Under the pieces are notes generated by a model, which was not told the DNA's origin, searched no databases, and saw nothing but the letters and a program-made list of their open reading frames with translations. Shown piece after piece: positions 42,664 to 54,663 of a DNA stretch of 64,000 nt. Where the stretch lies: assembly GCA_023053545.1 (NCBI GenBank), contig JAKZAN010000006.1, forward strand, positions 6,391,001 through 6,455,000, in the 5' to 3' direction. The position numbers were made by a program, and so were the translations under genes. Origin of the DNA: Lepidurus packardi. Its lineage: Eukaryota; Arthropoda; Branchiopoda; Notostraca; Triopsidae. Each line of letters begins with the position of its first letter. Position 1 is the first letter of the stretch.

Positions 42664-43333
42664 ATGTGGAAAATAAAAAAAGTAGGCAGTGCAGGCAGCA
42701 GCGGTGGAAGACATACATCACTGAATGTGGTCTGGGTGAAAAAAGAAAGAAATACCATAAAAAATGAAAGCCTGGAAGCAGATAGGAAAGTATGCGTCTT
42801 TTCGAATCTTCGTAGTCCATTCTTAAGGAATTCGCTGCCTATAGCAAAAAAAACAACTCTGCCCATTCCAAAGGATGCGGAATTCCACGGCATGGCGTGT
42901 GAATGGGATGGGCCACATGTAGAAACTGTATATTGCGAGATGTTCAGAAAGTTCAGCGGCGTCCAGACAACCAACTTTCCTCTTCGGAATGATTTCTTGT
43001 CCATGGTTATAATCTGATGGATTTACGCTTGCCTCAACAGTCTCGACGAAGCACACGTGGACAGAAGACGCGTAGCCTCTTCCCACCTCAGAAGAAAATT
43101 TTTTCAAGTGCTAAGCAGATCGTCTTCTACATACTGAAAACCCACCGCTCTCAAGCAATATACTATAGGTAAGTTATGCATTAAGATATTTTGCATGTCA
43201 GTTTATGGTGAACATAGGAATTTAAAAGCATGCTATTGTTATCAGACGTAAAATCAATTTGCGAAAAGAAAAACGAACTCTAATTAGCGAATATATGTTT
43301 GATGGAAGAGAACCCCTTACATGCGAGCTGTAA
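42664..43333 (+). CDS. Small basic protein assembled from three exons, unknown
   Basis: Exons 42664-42927, 43041-43168 and 43246-43333 join in phase to give 159 residues. Exons 2 and 3 are the better supported: an acceptor before SRRSTRGQKTRSLFPPQ, then a strong donor (GTAAGT), then an acceptor restoring the frame into RRKINLRKEKRTLISEYMF, ending CEL. Exon 1 is a long frame from the ATG at 42664. The chosen donor (GTATAT after codon 88) is phase-correct, but its exact position is uncertain because the frame stays open to 43017. The product is Lys/Arg-rich with no membrane segment, so it may be nuclear. It lies head-to-head with GDI. I do not recognise the family; part of the opposite strand is also open. 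Confidence 0.5.
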
Positions 43334-43851
43334 TTTTTTTTATAAAAAAAGATGAGTTGTTCACGCTCGTAAAAAATGGAAAATAGAATATGATTCGAAG
43401 TATATTGTCAATTGTTTTAACACGAATCCATTTAATCCCCAAAACAATGTGTCGCCAGTTTCTATGACAGATATAAATCGGGGTTAAAGTTACCCATTCG
43501 TTAGGATCGCTAGCATTCCTCTACCTGTTGCCTTTCGTTCTCCCTGCCCATGGGCATAGGCATGCATAACTCTACACCCAAATCTGGGTTAACGTTAGAC
43601 CCAAACCGGAAACCTCGCCTATATTAGTCCTAAGGACTTTTTCGTCGAATTTCTCTTCGCACCAAAAAAAGCGAATGTCTGAAAGGGAAGACTATTCGAT
43701 TTTAGGTCTCCAAGTATCGGCCGTAGTACGAGCCACAGTAGTGCGTGCTAAAAGGAATGGCGGAATAGTAACTAGTCTTAAGATTGCGTACTTATTTTCC
43801 AGGTGTTAAGATTTGACTATCTCACCGGCTTGCCTTTTTGAGAACCTCAAG
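43334..43851. other. Gap upstream of the ZP-domain gene
   Basis: About 520 bp with no gene. It should hold the ZP gene promoter and 5' UTR. Confidence 0.5.
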
Positions 43852-45416
43852 ATGGGTGGTATTAGTCGACAACTTGGGGGACCTTTGCTGCTGGCAGTAT
43901 TGAGCTTCTTGACATGCCAGGTACAACTACAAACGGAAATGCATTTTCTCTCAGGTCCGCACCTGGGGATAATGATACCGCCAATATTTCAAAACACGTT
44001 CTTGAAGCGACAGCTTCTTTGAATTGTTTACCTCGTCTCAGGCATTCGGCGAAGAAGTTGCAAGCATCAAAGATCTGCGGGTCCAGTGCTCAAGATCTGG
44101 CATGACCGTTCATACGACGTTTGACCGACCTTTCTATGGAACTGTGTACTCCAAAGCACACTACGAGTCCCCGAAATGCACATTCGTCTCGACACATAAC
44201 AACGGTCGGCTTTCCTACAGGTCAGTATAAGCAAAACTATATGCCCGATGTAGTCTTATTTTGTTAAAAAAATGTGGGAATTAAAGCCATCCAACGCTTG
44301 GCTGAGCACTGCCTAAGCCATAATCATTCTGGCGTTAAGGATCTAGTTCAATGATTTCGACCCTTATCTACGGTATATTCTAACTGGACATAACCCGGGC
44401 TAGGAAACGTCAAACTCAATTCTCAGACCCGATGCATTGTATTCAAGTTATTTGATAAATAGCAAGGTTCTTTTCTTTCTTTACTCCGTGAAATAACTTT
44501 TAGCTTATTGTCTAACTTTTGGGACACAACTGTCACGGGAAAACGCCTCTCGAAATGGAATTGTAGGCTAAGCTAACGAATCTTATCCGTTGACTTCTGT
44601 TAGTTTCAACATCCCATTGGGCGGCTGTGGGACTCGTCGTCAAAAAGGCAATGAGGCAGAACCCGATGCCACTTTCTTAGAAAACACCCTCATTTTCCAG
44701 GCCGATCCACTTATCCAAGAAGCAGGGGATGTAGCCCGTAATTTGCGTTGCGTATGGCGAAATAACTTGCAAAAGGCCGTAGGAGCCAAATTGCAAAGAG
44801 TATACCAGCCCAAGACGGTAAAATTATTGAGCTTCACTTTGCTAAAGCAACTTTGAAAGTCGAAATGTCAAAAATATGAACGTTTACATAGATTACTGTC
44901 CGTTTGGATTCGAAAGCTGTTGATACCTTAGCAAGCGTTCAAGTTGCCCCCGAAGCAGGTGTCACAGCATCCGGCATTCTTTACACGAACCCAGCGACCG
45001 CCTCAATGGTCATTTATCTCAAGGGTATCTTTTCTATAATTTTTTATTGCATTTCTTTTTTCCAATATCACGTATGATACCACAGGCTTGGACAATTATT
45101 CTACTTATGACGGCAACATCGACTGGTGTTTGGTCGAAGGCATTCCTGACGTTTTTTACCTAACAAACGCAGAAGGCTGTGTCACCAGAGCCGATTTACT
45201 TACTCCCTTCTACAAAAGCAAGGACACGCGAGGTGTGGAGGCCCACATAGCTCTCTATAGCTTCTTCAAGGTGTCGAAATTTATGTGATTAGAAACCACT
45301 TATTTATCTTTATATTCTAGGGCCTAAAAATACCGAAAAATGATTCCAACTTTGCCATTACGTGCCAAGTTGAAGTTTGTGAGAACGGATGCAGTCAACG
45401 TTATTGTCGCTATTAA
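43852..45416 (+). CDS. Secreted zona pellucida (ZP) domain protein
   Basis: ZP modules polymerise into extracellular matrices such as cuticle, apical matrix or egg coats. Exons 43852-43920, 44042-44220, 44604-44817, 44892-45024, 45086-45270 and 45321-45416 give 291 residues. A signal peptide (LLLAVLSFLTC) is encoded by exon 1. The ZP-N half contains LRVQCSRSGMTVHTTFDRPFYG, SPKCTFV and GGCGTRR, followed by FENTLIF-like and RCVW motifs. The ZP-C half has DWCLVEGIPDVFY, GCVTRADLLTPFY, ITCQVEVCENGC and a final RYCRY. It stops right after ZP-C, with no transmembrane helix or clear furin site, unlike most ZP proteins. It may be made directly as a soluble subunit, or a further alternative exon may exist. 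Confidence 0.9.
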
Positions 45417-45904
45417 AGTTCCGAATCGATTATATTGTTAGCTTAGCTTATAGTTTATAGCTTTTAAAAAACGCGCCGGTCGTGCCATGTGATCTTTTGA
45501 GGCTAACACAGAGAAATGAAGTAGAGCTATATTGCGTTAGGATCTATTAAATCGATGTTATCTTGTTATCGGTTTATACAACACTTTGACGTGTACTAAC
45601 ACTTTATTAAAGTCACAGCTAGCAAGGAACTGTTTTAACTGTAAATACAATTCCGCTTGCAATCGATAACGATATGCTAAAACCTCGATTTTTTCGACCT
45701 CTATGTGATTCAGCAATAAATAACTTGGCTGTTTCGAGGATACAGACACATAAAACTACAACATTCAACACTCAAACAATATCACGCCTAAATTACATAC
45801 ACCATTACATAAAGCCATGGTTTGGAATGATAACTGAACGGCAATAAGTATACATGTTTCTTTAAAACCGAGAATGACTAGACTCTGGAAGCACCTAATC
45901 GCGT
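45417..45904. other. 3' regions between ZP gene and synaptojanin
   Basis: Convergent gene ends; AT-rich; no gene seen. Confidence 0.6.
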
Positions 45905-48900
45905 TTAATTTCGGGGCGGTACAGCTGGTAACGTCCGGGCTGGTACAGGGGGAAGCTGCCGCTCTGGCACAGGAGGTGGTGGTCCTGTAATCGACGATGG
46001 CGCAACCTTTCTCGCAACATCTGAGGTTTCGACCGTAGCGCTGGTTCTGGGTGCAATGGTCGGGGCTTGACGGACTGGAACAGGTGGAAGTTCTCGAGAT
46101 GGAATAGGAGGCAAAGGGCGTGCCGAAGTTGGTGGTGCTTGAGGCGCAACAGTACTCGGTACCAAAGGTGGGCTGGAATTTTGAAGCTGTTCCAATTTGG
46201 CAGCCATAGGTGGAGGACGCTTGGGAGCAGGTGAACTCCTCACGTCTTGTCCAAGAATCTCCATTACACCTGAGAAGTTCAGAAATCCAGAACATTACAA
46301 ATGAATTCATGAATCCCGAAAAACTGACTCATATAAACTTTACCTTCTTTACATAAACGCCCAGCCAAGTTTGTAAGGACTTCTACTTCTTCAGGTAGTG
46401 AATAGCTCAAGCTTTCGTTTAACGGTACGGAATTATCACAAGTGAGAGCCAACTCCCTGGCAAGCTGTAAAGGCCAATCGGGTGTCTTCAGTCGCAACTT
46501 AAGCTTAAAGCCACCGACCTATATACAAAGAAAATAATTCACTCAACTCGTGTTTAAGGCCTTAATAATGCGCACGGATAATGGGCTTAGCCGTAGAGCT
46601 CGTAACGCATTAGCGGACTCGCGGAACGTGAGCAGGACGTAATCTTCTACGTATCTAACCAACACAACTTCCCCCGCTGAAGAGATCTTCTGCAGCACCT
46701 CGGCTATAACTTGGTCTTCTTGAAGGAAAGTATCGCTGTGCTCAGGATTCTAGAAATAAGTTTTTTTTCAAATAGTCATAATAATAGCAATAAAGCTCTA
46801 GAGCCGCAATAGGCGAAAGCCTATTAGAAAGCGGATTAAGACAATACATAAAAAAAAGCTCTAGGGAGAAGTTATATAATACCTCTATCACAATGCTGGC
46901 ATCAGGAGGTCCCACCTTGAGGACACACTGCTCCAGCATTTTTCCTAGTTTGGCTGTCGAAGTTTCACTGAGGTCAACGTCAATAATTGCTATGACTGGC
47001 CTATGATCACTTTGCTTCAATTCAGCTCTCCCGTAGTACAGAATATTCCCGTAAGACAAGGTTTCTATAAAACCACAAAAAAAATTCATGACGCATAGAA
47101 TTAGTCTAGTAAACCTACTAAAAAATTATAATAAATATTGTACGTAACTCTAAAAAATAATACTAAATAATACTACTACATATAATACTAATAATCCTAA
47201 ATAATACCTTGTTGGAATTTCCGGCGTCTCCAGAGAACTCGATCTGTCCACGCAGGAGCACGGCATTTTTCGCTGGTGTCATAGTCATCGGAAAACAAGT
47301 CGAACTTGTAAGTCGGCGGGAATGTGATTTTGCCTTCCAAGAAATTCTGGAAAACGTTGCCAGCTGCTTGCTGCAGCAACAACTGGTCGCAATCTAACAG
47401 ACTGGGCCAGTCTTCTGCAGCAATCAACTCCTTTACCTCATCCCGATCCAAGTCGAGGCGGTAATTGAAATCTCCGCACCAAAACACGTAATCGTGACTA
47501 AAGAGGTTACGCCCCTGCGAGAAAATATCCGGATATAGATACCAATAATATAGGTAGAATCACTCGTACAGACAAGAAAAAGATATACATAAGAAAATGA
47601 TAGTTTTTTGGTAATTTCAAGGTAATCTGCATTTCTTTCGGCCCAGTTGGATTGCCCGGCAGCAAAATGGGAACACACAAAGCACATGGATGTGTTCCGG
47701 ACCACCATCCGAATAGCCACGGCGCCTTTATTGCCTACGTTTCATATTTATACGTTAGTACATTTGATTGATGACGTTGCAATCGAAGCATTACCAGCTG
47801 CGCCGCCGAGACCTGTTTTTACGATGTCCGTCATTACATCGCGAATCAAGCTGGCCAGTTGTGGCCGCACGAAAACGTAAAGGCAAACTCCAACTAACTG
47901 AACGTAGGTCACAAGAATATACGGACTATCTCTGGACAAGACTTTTTCTAACTCAGAAGCCCAGGCTTTTGCATTTTCATTGCTGCTTAGAAAATATAAT
48001 AATTACATCTTTTCTAAGCAAGTTAATCAAAGCATACCTAGCTGCCATAATGTTTGATGCGTTCAAGTCGACGATTTCTTCGAAGCCGACTGCGTAAACG
48101 TCAATCGGTACAGATCTCCATGGGTCTTCACCAACGTCTATTAGGCCTAATTAAGTACCAGTGCGTTAGTAGTGCTTCAAAAGATGAACTTTCTAAGATT
48201 AATTTTCATTTACCAGCAAGTTTTTTACCGCGAAAGCACGAAAAGATTAGTTGTACGGAAGCATCAGCGACTACGCCTTAAACTGAAGAGAAATTTAAAT
48301 CTTACCTTGGTCTGCCGCAGTATTTGGAGCATCTAGTAGCCAATCAGCTAAGGTTTTGTCTTTGTATACCACGCTGCGAAAATGGTGTCCTCCGTTGACG
48401 TTATAAGTGCCCACAGCCACCCTTAACGGTCTGTTGGTTGTGTAATCCTGAAATTTGGAGCAAACAGCGTGAAGCAAAGGAGGAGGAACTAGGGAATGCA
48501 AACCGTTAGCAAGAAAACAAGTCAATGAGCTAAATATGTACTATAAAGCATATGAGGAGGTAATAGCGTTCGAGCCCAATCGGTCAATTCTGGCGGTGAA
48601 GACGAACCGTATAATAGCATATCAATAGCCTCTTGCTTGCTGCTGTCCAGCAAGTTATTTTGTATAGTACGGGCAGCAGAGCGAGCTCCGTCCATCAGCT
48701 ATAACAAGGTTTCAATAATCAAGGTTTCTTTCCAAAATAAAATAACTAAGCTTACTTTGGATCCGCCTTGAATAGCACCTGTGCCTGCGTAGATCTTACT
48801 AATCTCGTTACCATTGTTGATCCACATTTGTTTAAATAACTCGAGGCATCGCGTCACAGCTTGTTGTTTGACTTCTAGGTCTTGAAGTTGCTGAGCTAAC

Positions 48901-50494
48901 ACCTAACAGTAGTACAGTTAGAAACCAAAGCAATTTTTTTATTATTAAATTGATGGAAAATTCACTTCTAAGCCAATGAACGTCTGGACGCAGTTGGTCC
49001 GGTCCAAGCAATCTAGACAGTTGGTACGAATAGTCCCGGTTTGATATTTTGCCGTTACTCCAGAGTTGCTATGAAAGTAACCCAGCTGATTCATGTGGTT
49101 TTGCAATGTGGTTTTCAGCTTGGACAGGTTTTGCATATTACCACCTTTACATTCTTGGTGATAGTCAAACGCTAAGTGAACGACATCTGCATGATGGGGA
49201 CAAGCATTTTGATGCGCCTGACGGATTCATAGAAAAGAAGTTTAGCAAGAAAGCGAATGGTACAATACAATGGTCCGCCTTATTACCAAATACAACTGAC
49301 TTAACAGAGCTTCTCCCTCCTTAGAACCCACCAAGTTCAAGCCCAAAAGATTAAGAATAACTTGTTGACCATAACGCTTTTTTAAAATAGTTAAATGTTT
49401 ATCCAGAACTGGCAAAGATGCTTCCTGTCCCCTAGACAGTCTGACTTTATGTGAGCCAACTTGTATTCCAGGCTGTTCCCAAAATAAAGGAACTGAACCT
49501 CGGATCTAAATATACATTTTAAAATATATAAAAGGCACATGATGGATATGATGAAACTATTTAGACACTTGCTTGCATAAAGGATGAAATTTCTTCGTCT
49601 CCGTACATTAGCTGCTCGGTTTCTACAAAATTGGCTACATGCCCTTCATCGTTGGCACCTCGGACGTTAAACCTTGTTCCAGTTCTTTCATTGCTCAAGC
49701 GAGATATTATCGCAGCTTTAAACTGTTTGTGACCGGCGTAAACGGTCCGAATTTCCACGCTCCCACACATTGTTTTCATTAACCATTGCGAGCAGTCTAT
49801 CCCAAAGCGCAGTACATGTAAATGCAACACGTGATTCCTATTATAAGTAACAGATTAGATGTGGTCTTTATTGAAGGCTAATGTGTACCAAAAGAAGCGA
49901 TTATCTGTGTCAGCACTATACGCTTGCTTCTGCGAACAAAGGGATAAATCAAAAGGCTCGCCATTTGCCGTCCAGGAAAAGTAGAACGCACCGGAGTTGA
50001 GTAGTTTCCGGACTTCAGAAATGCGTTCTTCATCCTGAGAGTTGTTCCGCAAAGAAAGGAACGACGTCTGCGAAATCCTGAATATGTCTGTGTCACCAAG
50101 TTTGCCTACTGAAGTGCAGCCTGTGATCATGACTAGGTACAAGACGACACCATCACCTTCAAGAAGTAAATTAGACTATAAGTAAAACATTCCCAAGCCA
50201 ACAGACTTGATCTATATAATACCGGTGTTTAATTGAAGTACTCCTAAGCACCCATAACTATCCATGATTTTTGTATACTGGCGTCTAAGACAATCAACCT
50301 CAGGTGCACCTATATAAATCGAAATAGTTTATAAGTCTCAAGAGAATAGATATGTTTATTTTCTTACTTAAAGAGGCCACAACATTTGCTTCAAATAAAA
50401 GAGCCTCATCTCTGTTTCTTTGTTCCATTAAAATACTATATGGACCTGATGGGCTTACTTTCTGCCATAGTCTAAAACTCTTGCCCATTGCCAT
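45905..50494 (-). CDS. SYNJ: Synaptojanin, phosphoinositide phosphatase
   Basis: Dual phosphoinositide phosphatase needed for clathrin uncoating in synaptic vesicle recycling. Seventeen exons: 50494-50368, 50309-50223, 50156-49889, 49837-49573, 49505-49287, 49217-48966, 48902-48756, 48698-48542, 48488-48306, 48146-48038, 47985-47795, 47734-47589, 47514-47208, 47064-46883, 46749-46576, 46518-46344 and 46269-45905, giving 1117 residues. The N-terminal SAC1 domain has the CX5R active site in [12 protein letters not shown] near residue 387. The inositol 5-phosphatase domain (about 530-845) has [29 protein letters not shown] and SDHRPV. An RRM-like domain (about 900-975) follows, then a Pro-rich tail with LPPIP and PPPPVPER motifs for SH3 partners. 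Exon 4 ends at a GC donor (GCAAGT), making intron 4 a GC-AG intron. RRM-region junctions are the least certain. Confidence 0.94.
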
Positions 50495-50863
50495 TTTGCA
50501 ACGATTTCAATAAAAACAGCACTACAGAGTAAAGAAAAAAAAATAAGTACCAGCCCCGTTCCGTTCCCTGGTTGTTGTGGGGCGGTGGATATGGGACACA
50601 GTAGTGACAACGCCCACTTAAAAATATCACCGCCTTCTCGTCGACTGCTATTCCGCTGGGCCCAGAACTGCGCGCGCCGGCTTCGACGATATTCGTGAAG
50701 GATTCCTTCCGAATTGATCAGACTACTAATGCCTCGAAACCAGTGTAAAAAATACCATTCATATATAAAGAGCCATTCATGTATAAGAAAAGGCCATTCA
50801 TGTATCGCTTTGGGAACATTTTTCACAATAAATTATTGCTAAGATGGGCGGACTAGTTAACAT
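50495..50863. other. Gap between synaptojanin start and TGF-beta ligand stop
   Basis: About 370 bp with the synaptojanin promoter/5' UTR and the ligand 3' UTR. An imperfect repeat of about 20 bp (ATTCATGTAT-type units) lies at 50755-50805. No gene seen. Confidence 0.5.
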
Positions 50864-52202
50864 TCAGACGGCACAGCCACATGATTCAACCACAATATTA
50901 TTTAAGGTCTTTTCTTTTATAGCATTATCTTTATCCACAAACATAAGCGTCAGCGAAGACATTCTAGTCGGGGTGCAACAAGGCACTAATTGGGAGCGTA
51001 AGGTGTTGTTCAGGCCATTCCGTGACATCAATTTCTAATAAGATTTTCTGATTAATATTGCTCGCAATATCGTATTCTTTTTCCCTATTTACTTGAACAA
51101 CCGTTGCGTGCTGGGAGGCACTTTGGGATACTGCGGCAGGCAACTGACAGGATCCGCGACAAAAATATGCCTCGAAGCCAGGTGGATGTAAGACCCAATC
51201 CCATCCAATTACCTGGAAATTAATATACAAAGAATCTCGGCAACATTCGGTCACCCCAGGTCCACATGTCGGACTCCGTTTCTTTCGTAGATTTAAGTGC
51301 CGTTTCTAAATCAAGAAGCATAACATCAAAATGTGAAATTCTAGAAAAATGCGAGTAAAGAATACGGGATAATGCTTACATCTCGCGTGGGGTCCAGTTT
51401 TATTACCAATACGGGCTGGATTTCATGTCGGGTCCATTCTTCCCACACAGTTTGGCAGTTGCTGCACTTGACTCGCGTTACAATCGTGGTTGAGTTCTTG
51501 CGCAAGCCGTTAATTACTACACTTGTTATATTATGCTGAAGCCAGTCGCCTTTATAAATGACAGCAAATTTATTACAAACTCAAATCTGGGCCTCTGCGT
51601 GGTATACCTTCTAAAATTCCGGGTTCAGTTATGTTTAGGTCATTATGAGCGGGAAGTATAGGAACCCATAAAACAGCAGATTCCAACTCAAAGAACTCGG
51701 TTTCTTCCGTTAGCCGGAAGTCCAGGATAAATTCCTCCCCAATAACGCTCACTAAACGGCAACAACACCAAAAAAAGCAATCCAAACGTGTTCATGTTTA
51801 ATGATTACCATGATTTAGCATGTTTTAATGATTACCTATTTCAGGAAGTAAAAATAACTGCTGGGGACCACCATAATAGGATTCCGACTCTGCGTCATTC
51901 AGCAATTCAAAATGGTTGGACTGCTGAGATTGCATCAACGCTGACGGAAGAGTAACCGAACTGGTTACAGTGCGAACCGGCAAAGGCAAGCCACTCATTC
52001 CAAGTTTCATTAGGATTTGCTGCTTCATCATCTCAAGACGCATTAAACTGAGTTGCCTATCATCTAGTCTGCTTATCTGTTTCTCCCGAGCACAGCTGAC
52101 ACAGCCTTCCTTGACAGGTTTTGAACTCGGTGCATTCGAGGTTGGAAAGGCGCTCACCATTTCCCATCGTAGTTCGGTTAAGAGTGCGAACGCTAACCAC
52201 AT
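50864..52202 (-). CDS. TGF-beta superfamily ligand, myoglianin/GDF8/11-like
   Basis: Secreted dimeric growth factor. Exons 52202-51836, 51751-51608, 51549-51380, 51305-51093 and 51034-50864 give 354 residues. The prodomain has several N-glycosylation sites. A furin site RKKR near residue 237 precedes a mature domain of about 117 residues with nine cysteines: TCGPGVTECC, GWDWVLHPPGF, AYFCRGSC, LVPCCTPTRMSSL and VESCGCAV. The extra N-terminal Cys and the GWDW spacing (rather than GWDDW) fit the myostatin/GDF11/myoglianin branch better than activin. The start at 52202 (MWLAFALL) gives a signal peptide, but the same frame stays open another 99 codons upstream with more hydrophobic stretches, so the N-terminus is uncertain. 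Confidence 0.88.
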
Positions 52203-53336
52203 AGCTACACTCTTAGAAAGCCACTGCAGTGATGAAGAATGATAAGTGCTATTCCTCCGAAAAGGCACTTTCCAAAAAATGTGTACAGAAGTCCATGAAA
52301 ATGGACTTGCAATCCCTTCAAGTTCACGAACTCCAACGATACGCAACACCGAAAGAAAACGTAGCATGTGAAAGAACCCTGCAAAGGCCGCTAATAACAT
52401 TCGCACTGCGCCATTCAATACAGAAGGCATCTTGCTCAAATCGATAAAGAATAATCCAAACGCAGGCAACGAAAATTTGAGCTCTTGGTTGCTACCCACG
52501 TGGTTTACTACTACATCGCTGACCGAAAAGCTGGCGAAGATTACTCTTTTAAAATTTCAATGTCGTGAACGGTTGAAGGTTTGAACACAATCTGTCTGGC
52601 ACCCCGGGAACCCATGAATGACAGACAAGTCCCATGGGAAAATTGGGCTTCCATCGAGCTACGATGAAGTAACTGGATACGCTCCTTCTTGTCGCTTAAA
52701 GAAAGGACATCGTCGGTGGTCTTTCAATTTCCCCGGCTAATGCAGAAAAAGGAGACGGTAGGAGCTTGCTTTCACACCAGACGCACAAGCAATGAACCAA
52801 TGAGGACTGTACATGGAGTGGCGCGATGGTTATGGCGCCACCGGAAACTTATTCATTATTCTCTTTTCAACCGCTCCATTTGTCCTTATAATGCGACAAC
52901 AATGCGACAAAATTGTAGACTACAGTTCTTACCAAACGTAACTCGGTAAAGAAATCAAAAAAGACATCCTTGAAAATTGCGACGCAAAATTGGGGAAAGT
53001 GGAATGCATATTTGCTTAATCTGTACCACCTAAGACTGAGACCTTGACACAGAAAAAAAATAGCTTTTTCACGACCGGACAAGATTCCCACCAATATTAT
53101 GTAACAACTTTTTGTCGTGCCCAACATAAACAAAATGCGTAGGTTTTAAACAAACAGGAGACTACGCACTAGCGAATGTTCGAGTAAGCCGCAGGTTAAC
53201 AAACTACAAGAAAAATCGAACGTTTTTTGGCTGCCGCCTGTCTCGCTTCAGCGAACGTTACTGACGGATCACTTGTACACAAATGTGGTTATCAGTCGAT
53301 TGGGAACTTGCCTTATAATAACTTTTAAGAAATTCA
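52203..53336. other. Divergent region between TGF-beta ligand and coiled-coil gene
   Basis: It should hold both promoters. The first 300 bp remain open in the ligand frame. No separate gene is supported. Confidence 0.5.
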
Positions 53337-54650
53337 ATGGCGCTTCCGTCTGGAAGAGATATATTCGAAGACATAGAAAATGAAGACATTACGGATTTCA
53401 TGCAGGAATTTCGAGAAGTAAGACTGGTAAGTCGAACTTTGGCGGCAATGAAACAGACAGTACTCCACATACGTTTTAAATTGTATGGTATATCTGTATA
53501 TCCTATTTACGGTTAGATCATAACTACCACACAGACTGAAAAAAGAAGGCTGGAGGAGGAAATGGTTTGGATTGACAGGCAGCTAAGATTATCCCGCGAA
53601 AACGAAGACGTTCTACGTGCAGAAGTGAAAGACGTACGGAAAGCTCTCCTAGAGGTGTCTGGCCATGTTCCATATTGGGCTAAGCTAGACGGTATAACAA
53701 CCTAATGGGACTGGAATTTTAAATATACATATTAATTCGTATTGTTTTCAGAGAAAGCCAATACACTGGCAAAAGAAGCAACCTCACTGAAACACAAAGT
53801 GTCTGAACTAGAAGAAGTATGATATACGGTCAAGCCATTTAAAAATTTCTCGAGCTTGTTTTAGGAGCTTGGGAAAGTTTCAGCTGAACTCGACGAAGAA
53901 CGTAAAAGTACGGAGTCTTCTAAAGAAAAAGCTAAACAAGCGTTGGTTAAGATTTACGAAAGAAAGCGTGAGTTCAAACAATTGTAATAGCAAACTATAA
54001 CATAAGTGTCTTAGTCGAAACTCAACAATTGCTAAGCGAGAATCAAATCCATGGTTTCAAACAACGTATTAAGAGCTTCGAACAAGAGAAGTCAATGCTC
54101 AAAGATGCCATCAAACGAGAAACCGACACTCTACGTCTCGAAGTAAGTGAAAGGGTTAATATCATCCGATACCAAGTTTCACGTCTTTGTTTAGTATGGA
54201 GAAAAGATAGCTCAACTACAAGTCCAACTTCAAGCTTGTCGAAAAGGCGACAACCAGCAAAATCTTTCTCAATCTGTGGAGTTTCTAAAAAAGGTTTGCG
54301 ATGTTATACCGGTTCCCAAGCCTTAACGAGTCCTCCATTTACAGAGAATTCAAAACCAAGAAAGTGCATTTGCTTTGGAAAAACAGCAAATGCTGTCTCG
54401 TATGGCTGAACTCGAGCAACGGCATAATGGTAAACACCGTAGTCCGGAAGTCTATCAGTTTGGCGAGTGTTTCGAAAGAGACAGCAATGCGGTAACAACT
54501 TCTTCGGTACCTATAGATCAAGGGAAGAACCTTAAGTGCAGCAACCAAAGAGCGGATCAGAAGGATATGAATGCTAGAGAAATTGTTAAACCAGTGAATC
54601 GCAAGCGTAAACTTTTTCCAGCCTATACGCCAGGACTTTCATATTTATAA
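53337..54650 (+). CDS. Coiled-coil protein of unknown function
   Basis: Seven exons, all phase-consistent: 53337-53426, 53535-53691, 53752-53816, 53865-53967, 54015-54142, 54195-54293 and 54345-54650, giving 315 residues. An acidic N-terminus (GRDIFEDIENEDITDF) leads into nearly continuous coiled coil at about residues 25-240. A polar linker follows, and the C-terminus is basic with NRKRKLFPAYTPGLSYL, where RKRKLF could be a nuclear signal or Cy-type motif. No enzyme domain is present. The shape suggests a centrosome, kinetochore or cytoskeletal linker, but I cannot name the family. Its stop is 13 bp from the stop of ATPAF1 on the other strand. Confidence 0.8.
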
Positions 54651-54663
54651 ACAACATTTTCGA

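Noticed and set aside
42623..43107. Minus-strand frames (65-114 codons) opposite the small basic protein gene
   Set aside because: They are rich in Phe/Cys without motif or splice linkage; the plus-strand exons connect in phase and were preferred, though not with certainty.
47561..48281. Plus-strand frames of 62-109 codons inside the synaptojanin gene
   Set aside because: Antisense shadows of well-conserved 5-phosphatase exons.
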